Positions 24,619 through 33,655 of a DNA stretch of 64,000 nucleotides are shown here, one piece after another. The translations under genes were made by a program, and so were the position numbers. Below the pieces are notes generated by a model. The model was given only the letters and a program-made list of their open reading frames with translations. It had not been told where the DNA came from and made no database searches. The stretch is from Nocardioides lacusdianchii (GTDB lineage Bacteria; Actinomycetota; Actinomycetes; Propionibacteriales; Nocardioidaceae), in assembly GCF_020102855.1 (NCBI RefSeq), contig NZ_JADHZD010000002.1, positions 310,001 to 374,000 of the forward strand, read 5' to 3'. The first letter of the stretch is position 1, and each line of letters opens with the position of its first letter.

Positions 24619-25268
24619 TCCGGGTGCTGGTCGCCGACGACCAGGACCTCGTGCGGACCGGGCTGCAGCTGATCCTCGGCACCCTGGACGGCATCGAGGT
24701 CGTGGGAGAGGCGCGCGACGGGCAGGAGGCGGTGCGGCTGGCCCGTGAGCTGCGCCCCGACGTGTGCCTGATGGACATCCGGATGCCCGTCCTGGACGGC
24801 GTGGAGGCGACCCGTCTGCTGGCCGGGCCGGGCATCGCGGACCCGGTCGCGGTCGTCGTGATCACCACCTTCGACCTCGACGAGTACGTCCACGGTGCGC
24901 TCGCGGCCGGGGCCACCGGCTTCCTGCTGAAGGACGCCGGGCCCGCGCTGCTCGGCGAAGCGATCCGGGCGGCCGTGCGGGGTGACTCGCTCATCTCGCC
25001 CAGCATCACCCGCCGACTGCTGTCGACGTTCGCGCGCACCGGCCGCACCGCTCCTCCGGCCCAGCCCATCGACCCGCTCACCGAGCGCGAGGAGCAGGTG
25101 CTGCTCACCCTCGCCCGAGGGCGTACGAACGCGGAGATCGCCGCCGAGCTGCACATCAGCCTCAGCACGGTGAAGACCCACATCGGCAGCCTCATGACCA
25201 AGCTCGGCGCCCGCAACCGGGTCGAGGTCGCGATGTGGGGCTACGAGACCGGGCGGATCCGGGACTAG
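24615..25268 (+). CDS. LuxR/NarL-family response regulator
   Basis: 217 residues. The receiver domain has acidic VADDQDLV, phosphoacceptor D54 (CLMDIRMP) and LLKDAGP; the C-terminal GerE helix-turn-helix is LTEREEQVLLTLARGRTNAEIA, followed by STVKTHIGSLMTKLG. It is translationally coupled to the kinase. It probably regulates the divergent ABC-2 exporter. Its TAG stop and the stop of the opposing small gene share the palindrome CTAG at 25265-25268. Confidence 0.92.
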   Translation: MIRVLVADDQDLVRTGLQLILGTLDGIEVVGEARDGQEAVRLARELRPDVCLMDIRMPVLDGVEATRLLAGPGIADPVAVVVITTFDLDEYVHGALAAGATGFLLKDAGPALLGEAIRAAVRGDSLISPSITRRLLSTFARTGRTAPPAQPIDPLTEREEQVLLTLARGRTNAEIAAELHISLSTVKTHIGSLMTKLGARNRVEVAMWGYETGRIRD

Positions 25269-25483
25269 GACCCGAGCCCCAGCTCACCGATCCGCGCCCG
25301 CAGGCTGCCCTCGGCCGAGCGCCAGAGCGTCGCGGAGTGCGCATGGTGGTGGTGGACCATCGTCCCGGGTCGCGCCCGGTCGCGCAGCACCTCCTGCTCG
25401 TGGGCGCGGACCGCGAAGGCGTCGGCGGCATCTGCGAGCGCACAGGCCACCGCCGTCCACTCCTCACCTGCCAGCGCCGTCAT
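25265..25483 (-). CDS. Small histidine-rich hypothetical protein
   Basis: 72 residues from the ATG at 25481-25483. The first half is an Ala-rich helix (EEWTAVACALADAADAFAVRAHEQ); the second has a run MVHHHHAHSATLW that could bind a metal. No family recognised. A CAAGGT hexamer lies six bases upstream. The gene ends in the CTAG shared with the response regulator. Its codon use differs in frame from the long antisense reading that also covers this region, and it remains only a likely gene. Confidence 0.45.
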   Translation of the reverse strand: MTALAGEEWTAVACALADAADAFAVRAHEQEVLRDRARPGTMVHHHHAHSATLWRSAEGSLRARIGELGLGS

Positions 25484-25618
25484 GGACAGACCTTGCCCAA
25501 CGGCCCCGTCGAGCTGGCTGCAGGGGCGTGGGATTGACCCAAATTGGAGACCGTCCTCCCCACCGGTCCAGCCCTCGGGGCGGGGTGGGTGTCGTACCCC
25601 AGTGCCAGACTGCAACCC

Positions 25619-28600
25619 ATGACCGCCCTCGACCGCTTCAGCGCGCCCACGCGGGCGTGGTTCGAGGCGTCGTTCGCCGGGCCCACGCCCGCGCAGGAGG
25701 GCGCCTGGTCCAGCATCGCCGAGGGGCACCACGCGCTCGTCGTCGCGCCCACCGGCAGTGGCAAGACGCTGAGTGCCTTCCTCCACGCCATCGACCGGCT
25801 GCTCAGCACCGATCGACCCGACGACAAGTCCCGGCGCACCCGCGTGCTCTACATCTCCCCCCTCAAGGCGCTCGGCGTCGACGTCGAGCGCAACCTCCGC
25901 GCGCCGCTCACCGGCATCCGCAACACCGCCGAGCGGCTCGAGACCGCGGTTCCCGAGGTCACGGTCGGGCTCCGCTCCGGTGACACCAGCCCCGCCGACC
26001 GCCGCAAGCTCGGCACCACCCCGCCCGACATCCTCATCACCACGCCCGAGTCGCTCTTCCTGATGCTGACCAGCCAGGCGCGCGAGACGCTGCGCGGCGT
26101 CGACACGATCATCATCGACGAGGTCCACGCCGTCGCCGGCACCAAGCGCGGCGCCCACCTCGGCATCAGCCTCGAGCGCCTCGACGGCCTGCTCGACAAG
26201 CCCGCCCAGCGCATCGGCCTCAGCGCCACCGTCCGCCCCCTCGACGAGGTCGCGCGCTTCCTCGGCGGCACCCAGCCGGTCGAGATCGTCTCCCCGCCCA
26301 GCACCAAGGAGTGGGACCTCCGCGTCGTGGTGCCGGTCGAGGACATGACCATGCCCGGCGACTACGACGAGGACTCCGAGGACCCCGGCCGTGCCACCAG
26401 CATCTGGCCCCACGTCGAGGAGCACGTGGTCGACCTCGTCGAGCAGCACCGCTCGACCATCGTCTTCGCCAACTCCCGGCGCCTCGCCGAGCGCCTCACC
26501 GCCCGGCTCAACGAGATCGCCACCGAGCGCGCCGAGCAGCGCGAGGACGGTGACGCCCCGGAGGACGGTCCGACGAGGCCTCCGGCCCAGGTGATGGCCC
26601 AGTCCGGCCAGAGCAGCGGCGCCGGCACGATCATCGCCAAGGCCCACCACGGCTCGGTCTCCAAGGAGCAGCGCGCGGTCATCGAGGACGACCTCAAGCG
26701 CGGGCGCCTGCCCTGCGTGGTCGCCACCAGCAGCCTCGAGCTCGGCATCGACATGGGCTCGGTCGACCTGGTCGTCCAGATCGAGTCGCCGCCCAGCGTC
26801 GCGAGCGCGCTTCAGCGCGTCGGCCGCGCCGGCCACCAGGTCGGCGAGGTGAGCCGCGGGGTCCTCTTCCCCAAGCACCGTGGCGACCTCGCCCAGACGG
26901 CCGTGTCGGTCGAGCGGATGCGCAGCGGCGCCATCGAGAAGCTCTCCGTCCCCACCAATCCCCTCGACGTGCTCGCCCAGCAGGTCGTGGCGATGCTGGC
27001 GATGGACGAGTGGGACGTCGACGAGATGTACGCCCTCATGACCCGCGCTGCGTCCTACTCCCAGCTCCCCCGCTCCGCCTTCGACGCCACCCTCGACCTG
27101 CTCAGCGGCCGCTACCCCAGCGACGAGTTCGCCGAGCTGCGCCCGCGCATCGTCTGGGACCGTGTCACCGGCGGCCTCAGCGGCCGCCCCGGCGCCCAGC
27201 GCCTGGCGGTCACCAGCGGCGGCACCATCCCCGACCGCGGCCTCTTCGGCGTCTTCCTCGTGGGCGAGAAGGCCAGCCGCGTCGGCGAGCTCGACGAGGA
27301 GATGGTCTACGAGTCGCGCGTCGGCGACATCTTCGCCCTCGGTGCCACGAGCTGGCGGATCGAGGACATCACCCACGACCGCGTGCTCGTGACCCCCGCC
27401 CCGGGCATCCCCGGCCGGCTCCCCTTCTGGAAGGGCGACGCCCTCGGCCGTCCCGCCGAGCTCGGAGCAGCCGTCGGCGCCTTCACCCGCGAGCTCGCCG
27501 CGCTGCCACCCGCGAAGGCGATCGCGAGCGTCCGCGAGCGCGGCCTCGACCTCAACGCCGCGACCAACCTCGTCACCTACCTCGGTGAGCAGCGCGAGGC
27601 CACCCAGGTCGTCCCCCACGACACCCAGGTCCTCGTCGAGCGCTTCCGCGACGAGCTCGGCGACTGGCGCCTGGTCGTCCACTCCCCCTACGGCACGCCC
27701 GTCCACGCGCCATGGGCGCTGGCCATCAACGCCCGCCTGCGCGAGCGCTACGACGTCGACGGGCAGGCCGTGGCCTCCGACGACGGCATCGTGATCCGCA
27801 TCCCCGACACCGACGCCGAGCCACCCACCGGCGAGGTGATCGTCTTCGAGCCCGAGGAGATCGAGCAGCTCGTCACCCAGGAGGTCGGCGGATCCGCGCT
27901 CTTCGCCAGCCGCTTCCGCGAGTGCGCCGCCCGTGCCCTCCTGCTGCCGCGCCGCGACCCCGGTCGCCGCAGCCCGCTGTGGCAGCAGCGCCAGCGCAGC
28001 GCCCAGCTCCTCGAGGTCGCCTCCAAGTACCCCGCCTTCCCGATCGTCCTCGAGGCCGTGCGCGAGTGCCTCCAGGACGTCTACGACCTCCCCGCCCTCG
28101 TCACCCTCCTCGGCCGCGTCCAGCGCCGCGAGGTCACCGTCGTCGACGTCGCCACCACCTCCCCGAGTCCCTTCGCCCGCAGCCTGCTCTTCGGCTACGT
28201 CGCGCAGTTCGTCTACGAGGGCGACTCCCCCATCGCCGAGCGTCGCGCCGCCGCGCTGTCGCTCGACCAGGGCCTGCTCGCCGAGCTGCTCGGCCGCGCC
28301 GAGCTGCGCGAGCTGCTCGACCCCGAGGTGCTCGCCGAGGTGGAGTCGGAGCTCCAGTGGCTCGCCGACGACCGCCGCGCCCGCGACGCCGAGGCCGTCG
28401 CCGACCTGCTGCGCCTCGTCGGTCCTCTGTCGACCGAGGAGATCCGCGCCCGCGCGGTCGAGGGTGCCGACGTCGAGGGCTGGATGGCCTCCCTCGCCGA
28501 CGTACGCCGTGTCGTGCAGGTCCGGATGGCCGGTGACGACCGCTGGACCGCCATCGAGGACATCGGTCGCCTGCGCGACGGGCTCGGCGTGCCGGTCCCC

Positions 28601-30157
28601 GTCGGCACCCCCGACGCCTTCCTCCAGCTCCCCGAGGACCCGCTCGGCGACCTCGTCTCGCGCTACGCCCGCAGCCACGGCCCCTTCACCACCGCCGAGG
28701 TCGCGACCCGGCTAGGCCTCGGCGAGGCCGTCGCCCGCCAGACGCTCCAGCGACTGGCCCACCGCGGCCGGGTGCTCGACGGCGAGTTCCGCCCGTCCGG
28801 CTCCGGCACCGAGTGGTGCGACGCCGAGGTGCTGCGCAAGCTGCGCCGGCGCTCGCTCGCCCGGCTGCGCCAGGAGATCGAGCCGGTCGCCCACGACGCG
28901 GTCGCCCGTTTCCTCCCCGCCTGGCAACGCGTGGGAGGGTCCCTGCGGGGCGTGGACGGGGTCGTGGCGGCCATCGACCAGCTCGCCGGATGCCCGGTGC
29001 CCGCCAGTGCCCTCGAGCCGCTGGTGCTCGCCGCGCGCGTGCGCGACTACGAGCCGTCCATGCTCGACGAGCTCACCGCCTCCGGCGAGGTCATCTGGAC
29101 CGGCCATGCCCCGCTCCCGGGCAGTGACGGCTGGGTCAGCCTCCATCTCGCCGACCAGGCGCACCTCACCCTCCCCGAGGTCGAGGGCGACGAGCCGACG
29201 GGCGTGCAGCGCGCGGTGCTCGACCTGCTCGACGGTGGCGGTGCGTGGTTCTTCCGCCAGCTCGCCGACCGTGTCGGCTCCACCAGCGACGCCGAGCTCT
29301 CCACCGCCCTGTGGGACCTGGTCTGGCGCGGGCTGGTCACCAACGACACCCTCACCCCGCTCCGGGCGCTGGTCCGCACCGGCACGCCCTCGCACCGCAC
29401 CCGGCGTACGCCGCCCCGGCTGGGGCGCACCACCGGCGGCCGGATGCCGGCGCGCACCGGCCCGCCCGAGACCGCCGGACGCTGGGCGCTGCTGCCCGAG
29501 CGGGACACCGACCCCACCCGCCGCGCCAAGGCCCGTGCCGAGCACCTCCTCGAGCGGCACGGCGTCGTCACCCGCGGCGCGGTCGTCAGCGAGCGCGTCG
29601 CCGGGGGGTTCGCCGGGGTCTACAAGGTCCTCAGCGCCTTCGAGGACACCGGACGCTGCCGACGCGGCTACTTCATCGAGGGCCTCGGCGCCGCGCAGTT
29701 CGGCAGCGCCGGCGCGATCGACCGGCTGCGCACCTTCGCCGAGCGCGCCAGCGCCACCGGCGGCGCCAAGCCCGCGGTCGTCGCGCTCGCCGCGACCGAC
29801 CCCGCCAACGTCTTCGGTGCCGCGCTCCCCTGGCCCGAGCCGCTCGACCCCGACCGCGCCGGACACCGTCCAGGACGCAAGGCGGGAGCCCTCGTCGTCA
29901 CCGTCGACGGCGACCTCACCGTCTACGTCGAGCGCGGCGGGCGCACGCTGCTGACGTGGACCGACGACCCCGAGGTGCTCACCCCCGCGATGGCCGCACT
30001 GGCCGACGCCGCGCGCCGCGGAGCCCTCGGCAAGCTCACCGTCGAGAAGGTCGACGGACAGGCGCTGATCGGAAACGGTGGCGAGACGCCGATCCGTGTG
30101 GCACTGTCAGCGGCCGGGTTCATCGCAACGCCGAAGGGGTTGAGACTGCGTGCCTGA
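25619..30157 (+). CDS. lhr: Large helicase-related protein Lhr
   Basis: 1512 residues from ATG 25619. The N-terminal superfamily 2 helicase has Walker A VVAPTGSGKT (near residue 45), IIDEVHAV (motif II, about 165), LSATVRP (motif III), and motif VI VQRVGRAGHQ-like LQRVGRAGHQ. Then come the winged-helix and beta-barrel Lhr core domains (to about 860) and a long C-terminal extension typical of actinobacterial Lhr. Lhr is a 3'-5' translocase that unwinds RNA:DNA hybrids and is DNA-damage-linked. The next gene, nei2, overlaps by eight bases. The pair lhr-nei2 is conserved across actinobacteria. Confidence 0.93.
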   Translation: MTALDRFSAPTRAWFEASFAGPTPAQEGAWSSIAEGHHALVVAPTGSGKTLSAFLHAIDRLLSTDRPDDKSRRTRVLYISPLKALGVDVERNLRAPLTGIRNTAERLETAVPEVTVGLRSGDTSPADRRKLGTTPPDILITTPESLFLMLTSQARETLRGVDTIIIDEVHAVAGTKRGAHLGISLERLDGLLDKPAQRIGLSATVRPLDEVARFLGGTQPVEIVSPPSTKEWDLRVVVPVEDMTMPGDYDEDSEDPGRATSIWPHVEEHVVDLVEQHRSTIVFANSRRLAERLTARLNEIATERAEQREDGDAPEDGPTRPPAQVMAQSGQSSGAGTIIAKAHHGSVSKEQRAVIEDDLKRGRLPCVVATSSLELGIDMGSVDLVVQIESPPSVASALQRVGRAGHQVGEVSRGVLFPKHRGDLAQTAVSVERMRSGAIEKLSVPTNPLDVLAQQVVAMLAMDEWDVDEMYALMTRAASYSQLPRSAFDATLDLLSGRYPSDEFAELRPRIVWDRVTGGLSGRPGAQRLAVTSGGTIPDRGLFGVFLVGEKASRVGELDEEMVYESRVGDIFALGATSWRIEDITHDRVLVTPAPGIPGRLPFWKGDALGRPAELGAAVGAFTRELAALPPAKAIASVRERGLDLNAATNLVTYLGEQREATQVVPHDTQVLVERFRDELGDWRLVVHSPYGTPVHAPWALAINARLRERYDVDGQAVASDDGIVIRIPDTDAEPPTGEVIVFEPEEIEQLVTQEVGGSALFASRFRECAARALLLPRRDPGRRSPLWQQRQRSAQLLEVASKYPAFPIVLEAVRECLQDVYDLPALVTLLGRVQRREVTVVDVATTSPSPFARSLLFGYVAQFVYEGDSPIAERRAAALSLDQGLLAELLGRAELRELLDPEVLAEVESELQWLADDRRARDAEAVADLLRLVGPLSTEEIRARAVEGADVEGWMASLADVRRVVQVRMAGDDRWTAIEDIGRLRDGLGVPVPVGTPDAFLQLPEDPLGDLVSRYARSHGPFTTAEVATRLGLGEAVARQTLQRLAHRGRVLDGEFRPSGSGTEWCDAEVLRKLRRRSLARLRQEIEPVAHDAVARFLPAWQRVGGSLRGVDGVVAAIDQLAGCPVPASALEPLVLAARVRDYEPSMLDELTASGEVIWTGHAPLPGSDGWVSLHLADQAHLTLPEVEGDEPTGVQRAVLDLLDGGGAWFFRQLADRVGSTSDAELSTALWDLVWRGLVTNDTLTPLRALVRTGTPSHRTRRTPPRLGRTTGGRMPARTGPPETAGRWALLPERDTDPTRRAKARAEHLLERHGVVTRGAVVSERVAGGFAGVYKVLSAFEDTGRCRRGYFIEGLGAAQFGSAGAIDRLRTFAERASATGGAKPAVVALAATDPANVFGAALPWPEPLDPDRAGHRPGRKAGALVVTVDGDLTVYVERGGRTLLTWTDDPEVLTPAMAALADAARRGALGKLTVEKVDGQALIGNGGETPIRVALSAAGFIATPKGLRLRA

Positions 30158-30944
30158 GGGTGACACCGTCTGGCGCGCTGCCGCCAAGCTCGACCGCGCC
30201 CTCACCGGCCACCGGCTGACGATCTCCGACTTCCGGGTGCCCGGCTACGCCACCTGGGACCTCACCGGTGGCACCGTGATCCGCACCCTGGCGCGCGGCA
30301 AGCACCTGCTCACGCGCATCGACGCGGACCGCGCCTGGACGCTCCACACGCACCTCAAGATGGAGGGCTCCTGGCACGTCTACCCCGAGGGCGAGAAGTG
30401 GCGCCGCCCCGCCGAGCAGGTGCGCGTCGTGCTCGGCATCGAGTCCCGCAAGGCCGTCGGGTTCTCCCTCGGCATCGTCGAGATCGTGCCCCGCCACGAC
30501 GAGGCAGCGCTCGTCGCCCACCTCGGCCCCGACCTCCTGGGCCCCGACTGGGACGAGGAGCGCGCCCTGCACAACCTCCGGGGAGAGCCCACGAGGCCGA
30601 TCGGCCAGGCGCTGCTCGACCAGCGCAACCTCGCCGGCGTCGGCAACATGTACATGGCCGAGCTGTGCTTCACCAGCGGCATCCACCCGGCGACGCCGCT
30701 GCGCCAGGTGGGCGACCTCCCCCGCCTGGTGCGTCGCGCCAAGCAGATGCTCGAGGTCAACAAGGAGCGCGCGATCCAGACCACCACGGGCGACCTGCGC
30801 CCGCGCGAGCGGATGTGGGTCTACCGCCGCGACACCTCACCCTGCCGGCGCTGCGAGACGCCGATCCGCGTGGACATGTTCGGCGAGCCGGGCCGTGAGC
30901 GGGCGGCCTACTGGTGCCCCAGTTGCCAGCCGGCTGACTTCTGA
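30150..30944 (+). CDS. nei2: Endonuclease VIII-like DNA glycosylase
   Basis: 264 residues from GTG 30150. It begins VPEGDTVWRAA: after Met removal the catalytic Pro and Glu lead the chain, as in all Fpg/Nei enzymes. H2TH helices lie near 140-200 (LLDQRNLAGVGNMYMAEL, with Asn/Gly that hold the damage site). The C-terminal zinc finger is C-x2-C...C-x2-C (CRRCETPIRVDMFGEPG, then WCPSC). It removes oxidised pyrimidines and cuts the backbone. It overlaps lhr by eight bases, so repair and unwinding may be co-produced. Confidence 0.92.
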   Translation: MPEGDTVWRAAAKLDRALTGHRLTISDFRVPGYATWDLTGGTVIRTLARGKHLLTRIDADRAWTLHTHLKMEGSWHVYPEGEKWRRPAEQVRVVLGIESRKAVGFSLGIVEIVPRHDEAALVAHLGPDLLGPDWDEERALHNLRGEPTRPIGQALLDQRNLAGVGNMYMAELCFTSGIHPATPLRQVGDLPRLVRRAKQMLEVNKERAIQTTTGDLRPRERMWVYRRDTSPCRRCETPIRVDMFGEPGRERAAYWCPSCQPADF

Positions 30945-30960
30945 CCGAGAGCCGGACGCC

Positions 30961-31269
30961 TCAGGCGGCGGAGGCGACCACGTCGCCGGAGCGGCGTACG
31001 GCCGTGATGGGCGTCGTGACGATCGCGAGCGCGGCCTCCTCGACGGCCACCGCGTCGGCGACGTCGCGCAGCACCTCGGACAGCGGCAGGTCCATCGCCT
31101 GGCACAGCGAGGCGAGCAGCTCCGAGGACGCTTCCTTCTGGCCGCGCTCGATCTCGGAGATGTAGCCCAGGCTGACCCGGGCCTCGGCGGAGAGCTCGCG
31201 CAGGGTCATCCCGCGCTGCATCCGCGCACCGCGCAGCACGTCACCGAGCAGACGTCGGAAGAGCACCAT
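30961..31269 (-). CDS. clgR: ClgR-type XRE-family transcriptional regulator
   Basis: 102 residues from ATG 31267-31269. The helix-turn-helix is [32 protein letters not shown], the ClgR-type XRE pattern, with an acidic helical C-terminal half. It ends VVASAA. In Streptomyces and corynebacteria ClgR activates clp protease genes and is itself degraded through an alanine-rich C-terminus, so this tail fits. Convergent with nei2 (16-base gap) and 44 bases from pncC, it keeps the pgsA-pncC-clgR order common in actinobacteria. Confidence 0.88.
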   Translation of the reverse strand: MVLFRRLLGDVLRGARMQRGMTLRELSAEARVSLGYISEIERGQKEASSELLASLCQAMDLPLSEVLRDVADAVAVEEAALAIVTTPITAVRRSGDVVASAA

Positions 31270-31313
31270 GCGCGAGTCCTTACTCTGGTCGAGGCAGGTC
31301 GTGAGGTCCAACG

Positions 31314-31805
31314 CTACCCGAGGGCTCCTTCTTCCCGCAGGTGGTCCACCAGGAGGGCCAGCACGGCCTCGCACGTGGCCTGCCGGATCATCAGCCGGTC
31401 CCCGCGCAGCTCGAGCCGGTGGGCGGCCACCAGGCCCGGGCCGGCGAGCGCCACCCACACCGTCCCGACGGACTGCCCCTCCTGCTCGTCGGGACCGGCG
31501 ACACCGGTCGTGGCGAGCCCCCACGTGGCGTCCAGCCGGGCGCGTACGCCGCACGCCATCGCCTCCGCGCACTCCTGCGACACGACCCCGTGCTGCTCCA
31601 CCAGGTCGGCCGGCACGTCGAGGGCCGAGACCTTGATCCGGGTGGCGTAGGAGACCACGCCACCGACGAAGCTCCGCGAGGCACCGGGCACGTCGGTGAG
31701 CAGGGCTGCGAGCAGCCCGCCCGTCAACGACTCGGCCGTCGCGACGGTCTCGCCGCGCCGGGCCAGCGAGTCCAGCACGCGCACGGCGATCGACGGCTCC
31801 CACAT
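31314..31805 (-). CDS. pncC: Nicotinamide-nucleotide amidohydrolase (CinA C-terminal domain)
   Basis: 163 residues from ATG 31803-31805. It has the stand-alone CinA-C/PncC fold: [22 protein letters not shown] (substrate loop, with the conserved Ser-Leu-Thr-Gly), [24 protein letters not shown], and the [20 protein letters not shown] loop. The reaction is NMN + H2O to NaMN + ammonia, recycling NAD. It shares an overlapping divergent promoter with the GH15 gene. Confidence 0.88.
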   Translation of the reverse strand: MWEPSIAVRVLDSLARRGETVATAESLTGGLLAALLTDVPGASRSFVGGVVSYATRIKVSALDVPADLVEQHGVVSQECAEAMACGVRARLDATWGLATTGVAGPDEQEGQSVGTVWVALAGPGLVAAHRLELRGDRLMIRQATCEAVLALLVDHLREEGALG

Positions 31806-31811
31806 GTCAGC

Positions 31812-31818
31812 GACACTA
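31812..31818. promoter_or_regulatory. Overlapping divergent leaderless promoters (pncC and GH15)
   Basis: On the minus strand TAGTGT (complement 31813-31818) stands seven bases before the pncC ATG. On the plus strand GACACT (31812-31817) stands six bases before GH15 ATG 31824. The two -10 hexamers share most of the same bases, so only one RNA polymerase could open the site at a time. Confidence 0.5.
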
Positions 31819-31823
31819 GCGGC

Positions 31824-33590
31824 ATGGCACTCCCCATCGAGGACTATGCGCTCATCGGCGATCGCGGCACCGCGGCCTTGGTCGGCAAGGACGGCTCGAT
31901 CGACTGGCTGTGCCTGCCCCGCTTCGACTCCCCCGCCTGCTTCGCCGCGTTGCTGGGCACCGAGGAGCACGGCCGCTGGCTGCTCGCCCCCGCCGAGGAG
32001 GTCGTCGCCACCAGCCGACGCTACGTCGACGGGACGGCGCTGCTGGAGACCACCTTCACGACCGCCGACGGCGAGCTGGTGCTGCTGGACGTGATGCCGA
32101 CCGGTGACGGGCGCGCGGACGTCGTACGCCGTCTCACCTGCACGCGCGGCACCGTGCGGGTGCGGCACGACTGGGTCGTGCGCACCGACTACGGCAAGGT
32201 GCGGCCGTGGGTGCGCCACGAGCAGGCGCACGACGAGGACGTGGTCATCGCCGTCGCCGGACCCGACATGTTCGTGCTGCGGGGACCGCGCCTGCCCCAC
32301 GGCCACGCCGGCCACCACCGCGACGAGTTCGACCTGTCGGCCGGCGAGACCCTGACCTACTCGATGACGTGGGCACGGTCGTGGCGCGAGGTCCCGGCGC
32401 CCCTGGGGCTCACCGAGCGCATCGAGGCGACCACGGCCCACCAGCGGGCGTGGTCGGAGCGCTGCCCGGACGACGTGCCGCACGCCGACCTCGTCCGCCG
32501 CAGCCTGCTGACGCTGATGTTGATGACGCACGCCGAGACCGGTGGCATCGTCGCGGCGCCGACGACGTCGCTCCCGGAGGACTTCGGGGGCGAGCGCAAC
32601 TGGGACTACCGCTTCTGCTGGCTGCGCGACGCCGCGCTCACGCTCGAGTCGCTGCTGGGCGCGGGCTACGACACCGAGGCGCTCGCGTGGCGGGGCTGGC
32701 TGCTGCGCGCGGTCGCCGGCGACCCGGCGGACCTGCAGATCATGTACACCGTCGACGGAGGCCGCCAGCTGCCCGAGATGGAGCTGCCGCACCTGCCCGG
32801 CTACGCCGACAGCCTGCCCGTGCGCATCGGCAACGGCGCGGTGTGCCAACGGCAGAACGACGTGCTCGGCGAGGTGATGATCGCCCTCGAGCTCGCACGA
32901 GAGGCGGGCCTGCACGAGAGCGCGAACTCGTGGGCCCTGCAGCGGGCGCTGGTCGACGACCTGGCCGAGCACTGGGACGAGCCCGACAACGGCCTGTGGG
33001 AGATCCGCGGCCCGCAACGCCACTTCACCCACTCCCGCGTCATGGTCTGGGCCGCCTTCGACCGCGCGATCCGCGCGGTGGAGGAGCACGGGCTGGAGGG
33101 ACCGGTGGAGCGCTGGCGCGAGCTGCGTGACCGGGTCCGCGACGAGGTGCTCGACAAGGGCTACGACGAGGAGCGGGGCACCTTCACCCAGCACTACGAC
33201 ACCGCCGAGGTCGATGCCTCGCTGCTCACCATCCCCCTCGTCGGCTTCCTGCCGCCCGACGACCCGCGGGTGCTCGGCACGATCGACGCCGTCACTGAGG
33301 ACCTGATGCGCGACGGCCTGCTGCTGCGCTACCGCACCGTCTCGGGGGTGGACGGCCTGAGCGGCGACGAGCACCCGTTCCTCGCCTGCTCCTTCTGGCT
33401 GGTCTCCGCGCTCGCGGCCGCGGGACGTCGCCCGGAGGCCGAGGAGCTGATGGGGCGCCTGTGCGGCCTGGCCAACGACGTAGGACTGCTCTCGGAGGAG
33501 TACGACGTCGCGCAGGCCCGGATGGCCGGCAACTTCCCGCAGGCCTTCAGCCACCTCACGCTGGTGCAGGCGGCGCTCTCCCTGCGCTGA
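31824..33590 (+). CDS. Glycoside hydrolase family 15 protein (trehalase/glucoamylase-like)
   Basis: 588 residues from ATG 31824. The N-terminal beta-sandwich begins PIEDYALIGDRGTAALVGKDGSIDWLCLPRFDS. The (alpha/alpha)6 catalytic domain has FGGERNWDYRFCWLRDAALTL, catalytic acid E393 in DNGLWEIRG, and base E558/E559 in GLLSEEYD. Length and motifs match mycobacterial GH15 trehalases and related glucoamylase-like proteins, which act on trehalose or maltodextrins in the cytoplasm (no signal peptide). The strand is opposite to the conserved backbone. Confidence 0.88.
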   Translation: MALPIEDYALIGDRGTAALVGKDGSIDWLCLPRFDSPACFAALLGTEEHGRWLLAPAEEVVATSRRYVDGTALLETTFTTADGELVLLDVMPTGDGRADVVRRLTCTRGTVRVRHDWVVRTDYGKVRPWVRHEQAHDEDVVIAVAGPDMFVLRGPRLPHGHAGHHRDEFDLSAGETLTYSMTWARSWREVPAPLGLTERIEATTAHQRAWSERCPDDVPHADLVRRSLLTLMLMTHAETGGIVAAPTTSLPEDFGGERNWDYRFCWLRDAALTLESLLGAGYDTEALAWRGWLLRAVAGDPADLQIMYTVDGGRQLPEMELPHLPGYADSLPVRIGNGAVCQRQNDVLGEVMIALELAREAGLHESANSWALQRALVDDLAEHWDEPDNGLWEIRGPQRHFTHSRVMVWAAFDRAIRAVEEHGLEGPVERWRELRDRVRDEVLDKGYDEERGTFTQHYDTAEVDASLLTIPLVGFLPPDDPRVLGTIDAVTEDLMRDGLLLRYRTVSGVDGLSGDEHPFLACSFWLVSALAAAGRRPEAEELMGRLCGLANDVGLLSEEYDVAQARMAGNFPQAFSHLTLVQAALSLR

Positions 33591-33594
33591 CATG

Positions 33595-33632
33595 CCTGAG
33601 GCCCGACCACCTCGCGGTGACCGGGCCTCAGG
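33595..33632. terminator. Bidirectional hairpin terminator
   Basis: An 11-bp stem (33595-33605 with 33622-33632; arm CCTGAGGCCCG) with a loop that can pair again as CACC/GGTG lies between the GH15 stop and the 5'-nucleotidase stop. It probably serves both convergent genes. Confidence 0.7.
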
Positions 33633-33655
33633 ACTGGTGTGTCAGGTGCGCGTGA

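Noticed and set aside
25265..28678. Long antisense frame over lhr
   Set aside because: Helicase motifs are in the plus-strand frame; the antisense protein is repetitive. Only its last 72 codons are kept as a possible separate gene.
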